A stretch of DNA of 6,264 bases from Clostridia bacterium (GTDB taxonomy: Bacteria; Bacillota; Clostridia; Oscillospirales; RGIG7773), in the NCBI GenBank assembly GCA_017554835.1, contig JAFZHO010000006.1, positions 1 to 6,264 on the forward strand, written 5' to 3'. The position numbers were made by a program, and so were the translations under genes. Position 1 is the first letter of the stretch. Every line of letters begins with the position of its first letter. Under the pieces are notes generated by a model, which was given only the letters and a program-made list of their open reading frames with translations, did not search any database and was not told the origin of the DNA. Positions 1-5,926 of this stretch are shown here, in pieces.

Positions 1-1845
1 CGTTGCTTCGCTGAGTTTTTCCTTATATTCCTCTAACAAAAGGCAACATTCCGCCATTTTTTCGTAATCGGAATATACCTCTTTTTGCTCCATAAGCGAA
101 GAAAGTTCCTCTATTTTTTCTTCAAAAAAGGCGATATCTTGCTCCGCTTTTTTGAATTCGGCAAGTTTTTTTGCTTTTTCTTTTCTGCCTTCCTTGCCCT
201 TATAGGAATTTTTATTTTCCGAAGTGATAGTCTTTTTCTCCTGAGGTTTTATTTCCTCTTTGTTCTGATTTTCAAGAATAATATAATCAGAGAATTTTCC
301 GTTATATAAAGTTGCCCCTGATTTTTTTATCTCAAAAATTTTAGTAGGAATTTTATCAAGAAGATATCTATCGTGAGATACCATTATTATTGTTCCGTCA
401 TATTCGTCAAGAGCTTTTTCCAAAACCTCTTTTGCCTTTAAGTCAAGGTGGTTAGTTGGCTCGTCAAGAATAAGAACGTTGCCCTTTTCAAGAGAGAGTA
501 TGGCAAAAGTAAGTTTAGCCCTCTCGCCACCTGAAATAACCCCCACTTTTTTATAAACGTCATCTCCCGTCAATAAAACCGAACCGAGAATGGTTCTTAT
601 ACCCGTTTCGTTCATTGTTCGATGCCTTTTCCAGAGTTCTTCCATAACGGTATTTTCAGGATTTAAGTCTTTTCCCTCCTGGTCAAAATAAGAAATAGAA
701 ACGTTTCTTCCCCATTCTATCTTGCCTTTGAGGCATGGAACTTTTTCGCATAGCATTTTCAGAAAAGTGGATTTTCCGATTCCGTTTTCGCCGATAATTC
801 CGATTTTCTCTCCTCGTTTTACTTCAAGGCAAACCCCTTCACAAAGGGTATTTCCGCCAATTTCAATAGTTGCATCTTTTACGGATAAAACGTCGTTAAA
901 GGAATGAAGGTCAAATCCAAAAGAAAGTTTTGCTCTCTTTTCGTTTCTTTTGGGTTTTTCGATAATTTCCATTTTATCGAGAATTTTTTGCCTGCTTTTT
1001 GCACTTTTCGAAGTTGACGCGCGAACAATATTCTTCGCCACGTATTCTTCAAGTTTTGCAATTTCTTCCTGCTGGGCTTTATATTCTTTCAGTTGTCTTT
1101 GATACTCTTCCTCTTTGAGAACAAGATATTTGGAATAATTTCCTTTATAGCATTTTAGTTTTTTATCTTCAAGTTCAAATATCTGAGAAACAATTTTATC
1201 AAGAAAATATCTATCATGAGAAACGATTAAAACTGCGCCCTTATATTCTTTGAGATAATCCTCAAGCCACATAAGCGTTCTGAAATCAAGATGGTTCGTC
1301 GGCTCGTCAAGAATAAGAAGATCAGGACTTGAAAGAAGAAGCCGTGTCAACGAAAGTCTCGTTTTTTCTCCTCCACTAAGGGTAGATACCTTGGTATCAA
1401 AGCTTTTATCCTCAAATCCCATTTTATTAAGCATTGTTTTTATTTTAACGTCAACGTTATAAGCATCAAGACTTTCAAGATATTGCTGCTTTCTTGAATA
1501 TTCCCTCATTATTTCAGGGTCGGATAAATCCGACGTCATATTTTTAACGTCTTCAATAAGTTTCAGTTCTTTTTTAAAGACCTGCTTTAATTCTTCATAT
1601 ATGGTAAATTCGCTTTCCAAAATAGTATTCTGAGCAAGATATCCGATAGAAATCCCTTTTTTAACGTCCAAAATTCCGCCATCAAAGCCATCAATGCCCA
1701 GTATCAGTTTGATAAGGGTAGTTTTGCCGGCGCCGTTTTCTCCGATAAGTCCGATTTTCTTTCCGTCATCTATATTAAAATTTACGTTACTGAATATTTC
1801 TTTTTCGCCAAAGCTTTTAAAAACGTCACAAGCAGAAACTAACAT
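1..1845 (-). CDS. ABC-F family ATPase (YdiF/Uup-like translation factor), C-terminus cut by window edge
   Basis: The 615 codons in the window encode two ABC ATPase domains in one chain with no membrane segment, the layout of ABC-F proteins, which bind the ribosomal E site and act on stalled or slow translation. Domain 1 has Walker A GENGAGKTT (residues 35-43), signature LSGGEKTR (156-163), Walker B LLILDEP (176-182) and switch His in VSHDR (208-212). Domain 2 has GENGIGKST (352-360), ISGGERAK (437-444), LILDEP (458-463) and VSHDR (489-493). Both Walker B motifs run into the ABC-F hallmark TNHLD. The linker (about 230-308) carries a basic stretch, ASTSKSAKSRQK at 276-287, like the P-site tRNA interaction motif. 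A Lys/Glu-rich coiled coil (about 552-612) matches the C-terminal domain of YdiF/Uup. Probably only a few residues are missing. ATG at 1845 has GGAGG five bases upstream; an in-frame ATG at 1857 overlaps that site and was rejected. A housekeeping role is more likely than antibiotic protection, but the subfamily is not proven. Confidence 0.93.
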   Translation of the reverse strand, partial: MLVSACDVFKSFGEKEIFSNVNFNIDDGKKIGLIGENGAGKTTLIKLILGIDGFDGGILDVKKGISIGYLAQNTILESEFTIYEELKQVFKKELKLIEDVKNMTSDLSDPEIMREYSRKQQYLESLDAYNVDVKIKTMLNKMGFEDKSFDTKVSTLSGGEKTRLSLTRLLLSSPDLLILDEPTNHLDFRTLMWLEDYLKEYKGAVLIVSHDRYFLDKIVSQIFELEDKKLKCYKGNYSKYLVLKEEEYQRQLKEYKAQQEEIAKLEEYVAKNIVRASTSKSAKSRQKILDKMEIIEKPKRNEKRAKLSFGFDLHSFNDVLSVKDATIEIGGNTLCEGVCLEVKRGEKIGIIGENGIGKSTFLKMLCEKVPCLKGKIEWGRNVSISYFDQEGKDLNPENTVMEELWKRHRTMNETGIRTILGSVLLTGDDVYKKVGVISGGERAKLTFAILSLEKGNVLILDEPTNHLDLKAKEVLEKALDEYDGTIIMVSHDRYLLDKIPTKIFEIKKSGATLYNGKFSDYIILENQNKEEIKPQEKKTITSENKNSYKGKEGRKEKAKKLAEFKKAEQDIAFFEEKIEELSSLMEQKEVYSDYEKMAECCLLLEEYKEKLSEAT

Positions 1846-1850
1846 TTTAT

Positions 1851-1855
1851 CCTCC
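1851..1855 (-). promoter_or_regulatory. Ribosome binding site of the ABC-F gene
   Basis: GGAGG on the minus strand lies five bases before the ATG at 1845. It fixes the start, because the alternative in-frame ATG at 1857-1855 runs into this element and has only A/T sequence upstream of it. Confidence 0.8.
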
Positions 1856-1869
1856 ATAAAATTATCTTA

Positions 1870-1889
1870 ATATTATTATATAATAATAT
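1870..1889. repeat. 20-base A/T palindrome over the ABC-F -10 box
   Basis: This is a perfect inverted repeat with no spacer, centred between 1879 and 1880, made only of A and T. It covers the -10 box of the ABC-F promoter. It could be an operator or simply reflect a low-complexity AT-rich stretch; no protein can be assigned to it. Confidence 0.4.
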
Positions 1890-1902
1890 AGAGAAATGTC
1901 AA
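1875..1902 (-). promoter_or_regulatory. Sigma-A-type promoter of the ABC-F gene
   Basis: On the minus strand a perfect -35 box TTGACA (1902-1897) and a perfect -10 box TATAAT (1880-1875) are separated by 16 bases. Transcription would begin near 1868, giving a leader of roughly 23 bases that ends in the GGAGG site. So short a leader leaves no room for the attenuator or small leader peptide found before many drug-inducible ABC-F genes, which favours constitutive expression. The call rests on sequence match only. Confidence 0.75.
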
Positions 1903-1952
1903 AATATTTACTTATTGTTCATAAAAAATTCATTTAATTACCACTTTACGTA

Positions 1953-1982
1953 TAGACATACCGCCATAAAATATGATATAAT
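1953..1982 (+). promoter_or_regulatory. Extended -10 promoter of the PrsA-like lipoprotein gene
   Basis: TAGACA (1953-1958, five of six consensus bases) is followed after 18 bases by a perfect TATAAT (1977-1982), preceded by the TGn extension (TGA at 1974-1976). The predicted start is near 1989, leaving a leader of about 27 bases. It faces away from the ABC-F promoter, and about 50 bases separate the two -35 boxes. Confidence 0.72.
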
Positions 1983-2002
1983 CACTATATTATAGGAAAT
2001 TT

Positions 2003-2007
2003 GGAGG
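2003..2007 (+). promoter_or_regulatory. Ribosome binding site deciding the start of the lipoprotein gene
   Basis: GGAGG lies eight bases before ATG 2016. A longer in-frame reading could begin at TTG 2001, but that codon overlaps this site, would have no site of its own, and would add a polar MEETK leader before the signal peptide. The ATG at 2016 is therefore chosen. Confidence 0.82.
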
Positions 2008-2015
2008 AAACCAAA

Positions 2016-3167
2016 ATGTTAAAAAGAATTATTGCCTTAACTATGACTTTGATTATGGCATTATCAGTTCTTGCAGGATGCAGTTCAATGACCGCAGGCA
2101 GAATTGATCCTATCAAGAATAATATCGCAGAGGTATCAGGAGAAATCATCCCATCTGATACTTATCAGTATTATCTATCAAATAACCTTATCAACTATGC
2201 AGCAAACATTCTTCAGTATTATGGTCAGAACGCTAATATGACCGATACCTTGAAGCAGATTCTTTCTCAGGCAGGAGAAGATGGCTCAACTATCGCAGAT
2301 TCTATCAAAAAGAGCTTAATGGAGCAGGTTAAATACGAATATGCTGTTAACGCATTATGCGAAAGCTATAATCTTAAACTTGATGCAACCGACGAAAAAA
2401 CAATTTCTGATAATATTGAAGCCTCAATCAAGCAGTACGGCAGCGAAGAAAACTTCTCAGACCTTCTTGACGTATTTATGATTGATATTGACGGATATAA
2501 AAATATTATGGCAAATAGCATTAGATATCAGAAGCTTGTTCTTCACCTATTCGGCGAGAACGGTATCGAAGCTAAAATTCCTGCTCAGGAAGTAAAAGAC
2601 CATTACGCTAAAAATAACTCCCTTGTTAAACATATTCTTATTGATACTCAGGCATCAACTATGAAACTTGCAACAGGCGAAACAACCGACGAATATATCG
2701 CAAAGAAAAAAGCCCTTGCAGAAGATATCTATAAGAAAGTTACAAACGGCGAGGATTACGACGCTCTACTTAAAAAATACGGCGAAGACCCCGGTATGAC
2801 TTCTAGTCCAAAGGGCTACGTTGTTAATGCAAGTTCAAACTACGTTAAAGAGTTCCAGGAGGCAGCTCTTAATATGAAAGTCGGCGAATACAGACTCGTT
2901 AAGAGTGATTACGGATACCACGTTATGTATCGTGACGACGTATTTAAAGCCGGAGAGTTTGATGATCTAACTGAGAGAATCAACTATAAATCAAAAGAAA
3001 TCGACGAAATCATTGCTAATAAATTGAAAAACGTTGATTTCAAATATAACGATAAAACTCTTTCAAAACTTGATCCGCTAAATATTGATATGAGCAAAAT
3101 AATCAATAAATATATGGAAGTTTCAGAAAGACTTGAAAAAGTAAACACAACAAAAGAATCCAAATAA
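2016..3167 (+). CDS. PrsA-like lipoprotein with parvulin-type peptidyl-prolyl cis-trans isomerase domain
   Basis: This 383-residue protein is a membrane-anchored foldase that would help secreted or wall proteins fold on the outer face of the cytoplasmic membrane by isomerising X-Pro bonds. The N-terminus is a lipoprotein signal: positive MLKR, a hydrophobic stretch (5-18), and the lipobox LAG-C with the lipidated Cys at 22. Residues about 30-200 form a mostly helical SurA/PrsA-type N domain. The PpiC/parvulin domain spans about 204-306: it opens with VKHIL (204-208), continues through KKYGEDPG and SPKGY, and ends with YGYHVMY (299-305). A polar tail of about 75 residues follows, longer than the short tail of typical PrsA. 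The gene has its own promoter and terminator, so it is probably a single-gene transcript. The fold assignment is secure; true orthology to Bacillus PrsA is not, because similar lipoproteins occur in several copies in Clostridia. Confidence 0.9.
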   Translation: MLKRIIALTMTLIMALSVLAGCSSMTAGRIDPIKNNIAEVSGEIIPSDTYQYYLSNNLINYAANILQYYGQNANMTDTLKQILSQAGEDGSTIADSIKKSLMEQVKYEYAVNALCESYNLKLDATDEKTISDNIEASIKQYGSEENFSDLLDVFMIDIDGYKNIMANSIRYQKLVLHLFGENGIEAKIPAQEVKDHYAKNNSLVKHILIDTQASTMKLATGETTDEYIAKKKALAEDIYKKVTNGEDYDALLKKYGEDPGMTSSPKGYVVNASSNYVKEFQEAALNMKVGEYRLVKSDYGYHVMYRDDVFKAGEFDDLTERINYKSKEIDEIIANKLKNVDFKYNDKTLSKLDPLNIDMSKIINKYMEVSERLEKVNTTKESK

Positions 3168-3173
3168 TCTAGC

Positions 3174-3200
3174 CCCCTCTCCTTTATGGAGAGGGGTTTT
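3174..3200 (+). terminator. Intrinsic terminator of the PrsA-like gene
   Basis: A perfect 9-bp stem (CCCCTCTCC at 3174-3182 with GGAGAGGGG at 3188-3196) encloses the five-base loop TTTAT and is followed by TTTT (3197-3200). The hairpin begins seven bases after the stop codon. The T-tract is short, so some read-through into cls is possible. Confidence 0.85.
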
Positions 3201-3226
3201 ACATTCAAATATTTTTGTGGTAAAAT
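3198..3226 (+). promoter_or_regulatory. Promoter of the cls-ppa unit
   Basis: TTTACA (3198-3203, five of six consensus bases) and TAAAAT (3221-3226, five of six) are 17 bases apart, and TGG at 3218-3220 supplies the TGn extension. The start would be near 3233, with a leader of about 33 bases. The -35 box uses the T-tract of the preceding terminator. A second TATAAT at 3231-3236 has no -35 box at a proper distance. Confidence 0.62.
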
Positions 3227-3253
3227 ATAGTATAATAAAGGTGCAGATTTATT

Positions 3254-3261
3254 AAGGTGAT
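3254..3261 (+). promoter_or_regulatory. Ribosome binding site deciding the start of cls
   Basis: AAGGTGAT lies a few bases before ATG 3266 and can pair with the 3' end of 16S rRNA through GGTGAT. An in-frame GTG at 3257 lies inside this element and would add only three residues, so it is rejected as the start. Confidence 0.7.
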
Positions 3262-3265
3262 ATTT

Positions 3266-4798
3266 ATGATTTTTTTGAAAAAATTATTAAAAATACTTCT
3301 CTCACGAACAGTAATCGTGGGGCTTCTTATTTTGCTGCAACTTTTTGTTCTTATCGGAACTATATATAATCTTAGCAGCAACTACGTTTACGTTTATCTT
3401 TTCTTTACCATCTTATCCTACGCAGTAGTTCTATGGATAATGAGCAAAAAAGATAACCCCTCCTATAAGCTTGGTTGGATTTTGCCTGTTCTTGTGTTTC
3501 CTATATTCGGTGGGTTTTTTTATCTCATATTCGGAACAAACAGAATAAATAAAAAATTCATAGCAAGTCTCAAAAATATTCAATTTCAACTAAAAAAATC
3601 ATATCATAACGATTCTATTAACCATGACGAAATTGATAGTTTAAATAAGAATATCCATCGTCAGCTTGATTATATCAAAAATACCTCTGATTATCCCGTG
3701 CATAAAAATACCGAGACGAAATATCTTCCCATCGGCGAGAAAATGCATAAACTTCTTTTGGAAGAACTTGAAAAAGCAGAGAAATTTATTTTTCTTGAGT
3801 TTTTCATTATCGGCGAAGGAGTTATGTGGGATAGTATTTTAGAGATTTTGGAGAGAAAGGCCTCTCAGGGCGTTGACGTTCGGGTTATGTATGACGATAT
3901 CGGAAGTCTTAAAGTCCTTCCTTATAAATACTATAAAACCCTTGAAAAAAAAGGCATAAAATCCGTTGCATTTAACCCCTTTGTTCCCCGTCTTAATATC
4001 CAGATGAATAACAGAGACCATAGAAAAATCGTCGTTATAGACGGCAACGTGGGCTTTACGGGCGGAATAAATATTTCTGATGAATATATAAATCAAAAAG
4101 TGCGTTTTGGCCATTGGAAAGACTGCGGCATAATGATAAAAGGCGATGCAGTATGGAATCTCACCTTGCTCTTTCTCGAAACCTGGACCTATTACAAAGG
4201 TTTTGATAAAGATATAAATAACTTTAAACCGACTATAAAATGCCAAAGTGACGGCTACGTTCTTCCCTTTGGGGACTGTCCTCACGATGAAAATAATATA
4301 ACGGAAAACGCTTATCTTCAGATAATAAATAACGCTACCGACTACGTTTATATAAATACTCCCTACCTTGTTATTGATAACGAGATGCTTACCGCTCTTG
4401 AACTTGCGGCAAAAAGCGGGGTGGACGTGAGAATCGTTACTCCCCATATTCCTGATAAATGGTATGTCCATCTTGTTACCCAGGGGGTTTATAAGCAGCT
4501 TATTGAATCGGGAGTTAAAATATACGAATATACCCCGGGCTTCATTCATTCAAAAACCTTTGTTTCCGATGATAATATAGGCATAATCGGCACCTGTAAT
4601 ATGGATTTTCGAAGCTTTTATCTTCATTTTGAAAACGGTATATGGCTATATAAATCCAAAGCACTTTTAGAGCTTAAAGAGGATTATCTTGAAACCTTGA
4701 AAAAATGCCACGAAATAACCCTTGAAGATTGTAAGAAAATAAGTTTAGGCAAGAAATTTTTGCGGGCAATACTTAAAAATTTTGCCCCGCTTATGTAA
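3266..4798 (+). CDS. cls: Cardiolipin synthase (phospholipase D family)
   Basis: This 510-residue membrane enzyme joins two phosphatidylglycerols to give cardiolipin and glycerol. Two hydrophobic segments (about 15-37 and 42-60) are followed by the typical Cls stretch GWILPVLVFPIFGGFFYLIF (71-90), in the region of the conserved N-terminal PLDNc domain. Two phospholipase D half-sites follow. The first is HRKIVVIDG with H252, K254 and D259, continued by GG and N269. The second is HSKTFVSDD with H428, K430 and D435, continued by GTCNMDFRS (442-450). Both HxKx4D motifs are intact, so the enzyme should be active through a phospho-histidine intermediate. Length and order match bacterial Cls of the Firmicutes type. 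The stop codon is 13 bases before ppa, so the two are probably co-transcribed. A PLD enzyme with other specificity, such as phosphatidylserine synthase, is unlikely given the N-terminal membrane region. Confidence 0.95.
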   Translation: MIFLKKLLKILLSRTVIVGLLILLQLFVLIGTIYNLSSNYVYVYLFFTILSYAVVLWIMSKKDNPSYKLGWILPVLVFPIFGGFFYLIFGTNRINKKFIASLKNIQFQLKKSYHNDSINHDEIDSLNKNIHRQLDYIKNTSDYPVHKNTETKYLPIGEKMHKLLLEELEKAEKFIFLEFFIIGEGVMWDSILEILERKASQGVDVRVMYDDIGSLKVLPYKYYKTLEKKGIKSVAFNPFVPRLNIQMNNRDHRKIVVIDGNVGFTGGINISDEYINQKVRFGHWKDCGIMIKGDAVWNLTLLFLETWTYYKGFDKDINNFKPTIKCQSDGYVLPFGDCPHDENNITENAYLQIINNATDYVYINTPYLVIDNEMLTALELAAKSGVDVRIVTPHIPDKWYVHLVTQGVYKQLIESGVKIYEYTPGFIHSKTFVSDDNIGIIGTCNMDFRSFYLHFENGIWLYKSKALLELKEDYLETLKKCHEITLEDCKKISLGKKFLRAILKNFAPLM

Positions 4799-4799
4799 A

Positions 4800-4804
4800 A
4801 GGAG
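4800..4804 (+). promoter_or_regulatory. Ribosome binding site deciding the start of ppa
   Basis: AGGAG lies seven bases before ATG 4812. In-frame alternatives are ATG 4806, only one base from this site, and TTG 4782, which lies inside cls and has no site. ATG 4812 gives the normal family length. Confidence 0.82.
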
Positions 4805-4811
4805 AATGATT

Positions 4812-5342
4812 ATGAGCAATATCTGGCACGATATTTCACCAAAAAGAATAACCCCTGAGGATTTTATCTGCGTTGTGGAAATCCCCAAAGGAAGCAACAA
4901 AAAATACGAGCTCGATAAGGAAACAGGGCTTATAATACTTGATAGAATTCTCTATACCTCAACCCACTACCCTGCAAACTATGGTTTTATCCCAAGAACC
5001 TACGGAGAAGATAACGACCCTCTTGACGTTCTTCTTCTTTGCAGTCAGTCTTTGGAGCCGCTAACCCTTGTCCGTTGCTATCCTATCGGCGTAATCTCAA
5101 TGATAGATAACGGCCTGAGCGACGAGAAGATTATTGCAATCCCCTATAATGACCCTAACTATAACGATTATAAAAGCATCGACCAACTACCAAAACATAT
5201 ATTTGACGAAATGAGGCATTTCCTCTCGGTTTATAAAGCCCTTGAAAATAAGGAAACCGCAGTAGAAAAGGTAGAAGGCCCCGAAAAAGCAATAGAGGTC
5301 ATCGAAAACTCCATAAAAGCTTATAGAGAAACTTTCTGCTAA
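4812..5342 (+). CDS. ppa: Family I inorganic pyrophosphatase
   Basis: This 176-residue cytoplasmic enzyme hydrolyses pyrophosphate to two phosphates with Mg2+, pulling forward reactions such as nucleic acid, aminoacyl-tRNA and CDP-diacylglycerol synthesis. The family I signature appears as EDNDPLDVL (66-74), with metal ligands D67, D69 and D72. The other active-site residues known from the E. coli enzyme have counterparts: E23, K31, E33, R45, Y53 and Y57 in THYPANYGFIP, D99, D104 and K106 in DNGLSDEK, and Y141-K142. Length equals that of the E. coli enzyme (about 176), so the protein is complete and should be active. It follows cls by 13 bases and most likely shares its transcript; a strong hairpin follows 13 bases after the stop. 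Bacillus subtilis uses the unrelated family II (DHH) enzyme, so family I here is a modest lineage hint. Confidence 0.96.
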   Translation: MSNIWHDISPKRITPEDFICVVEIPKGSNKKYELDKETGLIILDRILYTSTHYPANYGFIPRTYGEDNDPLDVLLLCSQSLEPLTLVRCYPIGVISMIDNGLSDEKIIAIPYNDPNYNDYKSIDQLPKHIFDEMRHFLSVYKALENKETAVEKVEGPEKAIEVIENSIKAYRETFC

Positions 5343-5355
5343 AAAAGAGTTATAC

Positions 5356-5387
5356 AAAACCCCTTCGGAAAATTCCGAAGGGGTTTT
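5356..5387. terminator. Bidirectional terminator between ppa and the oxidoreductase operon
   Basis: A perfect 15-bp inverted repeat (5356-5370 with 5373-5387) has a GC core, CCCCTTCGG against CCGAAGGGG, flanked by AAAA on the left and TTTT on the right. It therefore offers a hairpin with a U-tract in both directions. It sits between the convergent stop codons of ppa (5342) and the gamma subunit gene (5393), and the spacing suits termination of both transcripts. Confidence 0.9.
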
Positions 5388-5392
5388 ATTTA

Positions 5393-5926
5393 CTAGAAAT
5401 TATAACCTATTTCAAGGGCTTTGAAGTTCTTATCAAGAAGATGGAGTTTCTTAGGAGAGGTATTTTTCTCCATGGATTTTTTGAAGGTATCCAAATCGAA
5501 AATTCCTGTCTCTTTAAGAAGCTTTCCAATAAGAATAACGTTTGATAATCCTTTAAGCTCATTATCCTGAGCAAGCTGAGTTGCAGGGATATAGAAGGTT
5601 TTAACGTCATCTCTTTTTGCTTTTCTGTCGATTAGAGTGCTATCAATAATCGCAATACCGTCTTTTGTCATAGCGTCTTCGAACTTATCGTAAGAAGGTT
5701 TATTCATAGCGATAAGAACGTTTGGCTCGGTAATAAGCGGAGAATCAACGCTATCTTTTGAAACGGTTACGCTGCAGTTTGCAGTTCCGCCTCTCATTTC
5801 AGGTCCGTAGGAAGGAAGCCAGGATACCTCTCTGTTATCAAATAGCGCCGCATAAGCAAGAAGTTTTCCTGCGAATAAAACGCCCTGACCGCCAAAGCCG
5901 GCAAGAATAATTCTATATGTATCCAT
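5393..5926 (-). CDS. korC: 2-oxoacid:ferredoxin oxidoreductase, gamma subunit
   Basis: This complete 177-residue protein is the gamma subunit of a multi-subunit enzyme that decarboxylates a 2-oxoacid with CoA and passes electrons to ferredoxin, forming acyl-CoA in the cytoplasm of anaerobes. Family marks are GFGGQGV (10-16) at the N-terminus, SYGPEMRGGTA (39-49), SPLI (62-65) and NVILIGKL (129-136). Length fits the separate gamma subunit of the 2-oxoglutarate (Kor) and 2-oxoisovalerate (Vor) types. The ATG at 5926 shares one base with the stop codon of the upstream beta gene (TAATG), and AAGGAGG (5940-5934) lies seven bases upstream, so translation is probably coupled. The stop is TAG. The subfamily is clear but the substrate is not: 2-oxoglutarate and branched-chain 2-oxoacids are both possible, and the symbol is provisional. 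Confidence 0.88.
   Translation of the reverse strand: MDTYRIILAGFGGQGVLFAGKLLAYAALFDNREVSWLPSYGPEMRGGTANCSVTVSKDSVDSPLITEPNVLIAMNKPSYDKFEDAMTKDGIAIIDSTLIDRKAKRDDVKTFYIPATQLAQDNELKGLSNVILIGKLLKETGIFDLDTFKKSMEKNTSPKKLHLLDKNFKALEIGYNF

Noticed and set aside
85..309. Plus-strand open frame of 74 codons, very rich in Phe and Leu, resembling a membrane peptide
   Set aside because: It is the antisense of the Lys/Glu-rich coiled coil of the ABC-F protein; AAA and GAA codons read backwards give Phe and Phe/Leu-like runs.
722..1061. Short open frames of about 60 codons on both strands
   Set aside because: They overlap the ABC-F linker and second ATPase domain out of frame and show no independent start signals or motifs.
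1..1845. Antibiotic-resistance ABC-F (ribosomal protection) gene
   Set aside because: No leader peptide or attenuator is visible and the C-terminal coiled coil resembles housekeeping YdiF/Uup types, so resistance is not claimed, though it cannot be excluded from sequence alone.
2984..3208. Minus-strand open frame of 74 codons spanning the lipoprotein end and its terminator
   Set aside because: It would read through the terminator hairpin, is antisense to the lipoprotein tail and has no recognisable feature.
3231..3236. Perfect TATAAT as an alternative -10 box for cls
   Set aside because: No -35-like hexamer lies 16 to 18 bases upstream; the TGGTAAAAT element at 3218-3226 has a good -35 at 17 bases.
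3839..4549. Long open frame of 236 codons on the minus strand inside cls
   Set aside because: It lies fully antisense to a gene with both catalytic motifs intact, has no good ribosome binding site in view, and its translation is a low-complexity Ile/Phe/Lys/Tyr-rich product of the antisense codons with no recognisable motif.
5407..5610. Minus-strand open frame of 67 codons within the gamma subunit gene
   Set aside because: It is a shifted frame of the gamma gene, whose own frame is complete and carries the family motifs.
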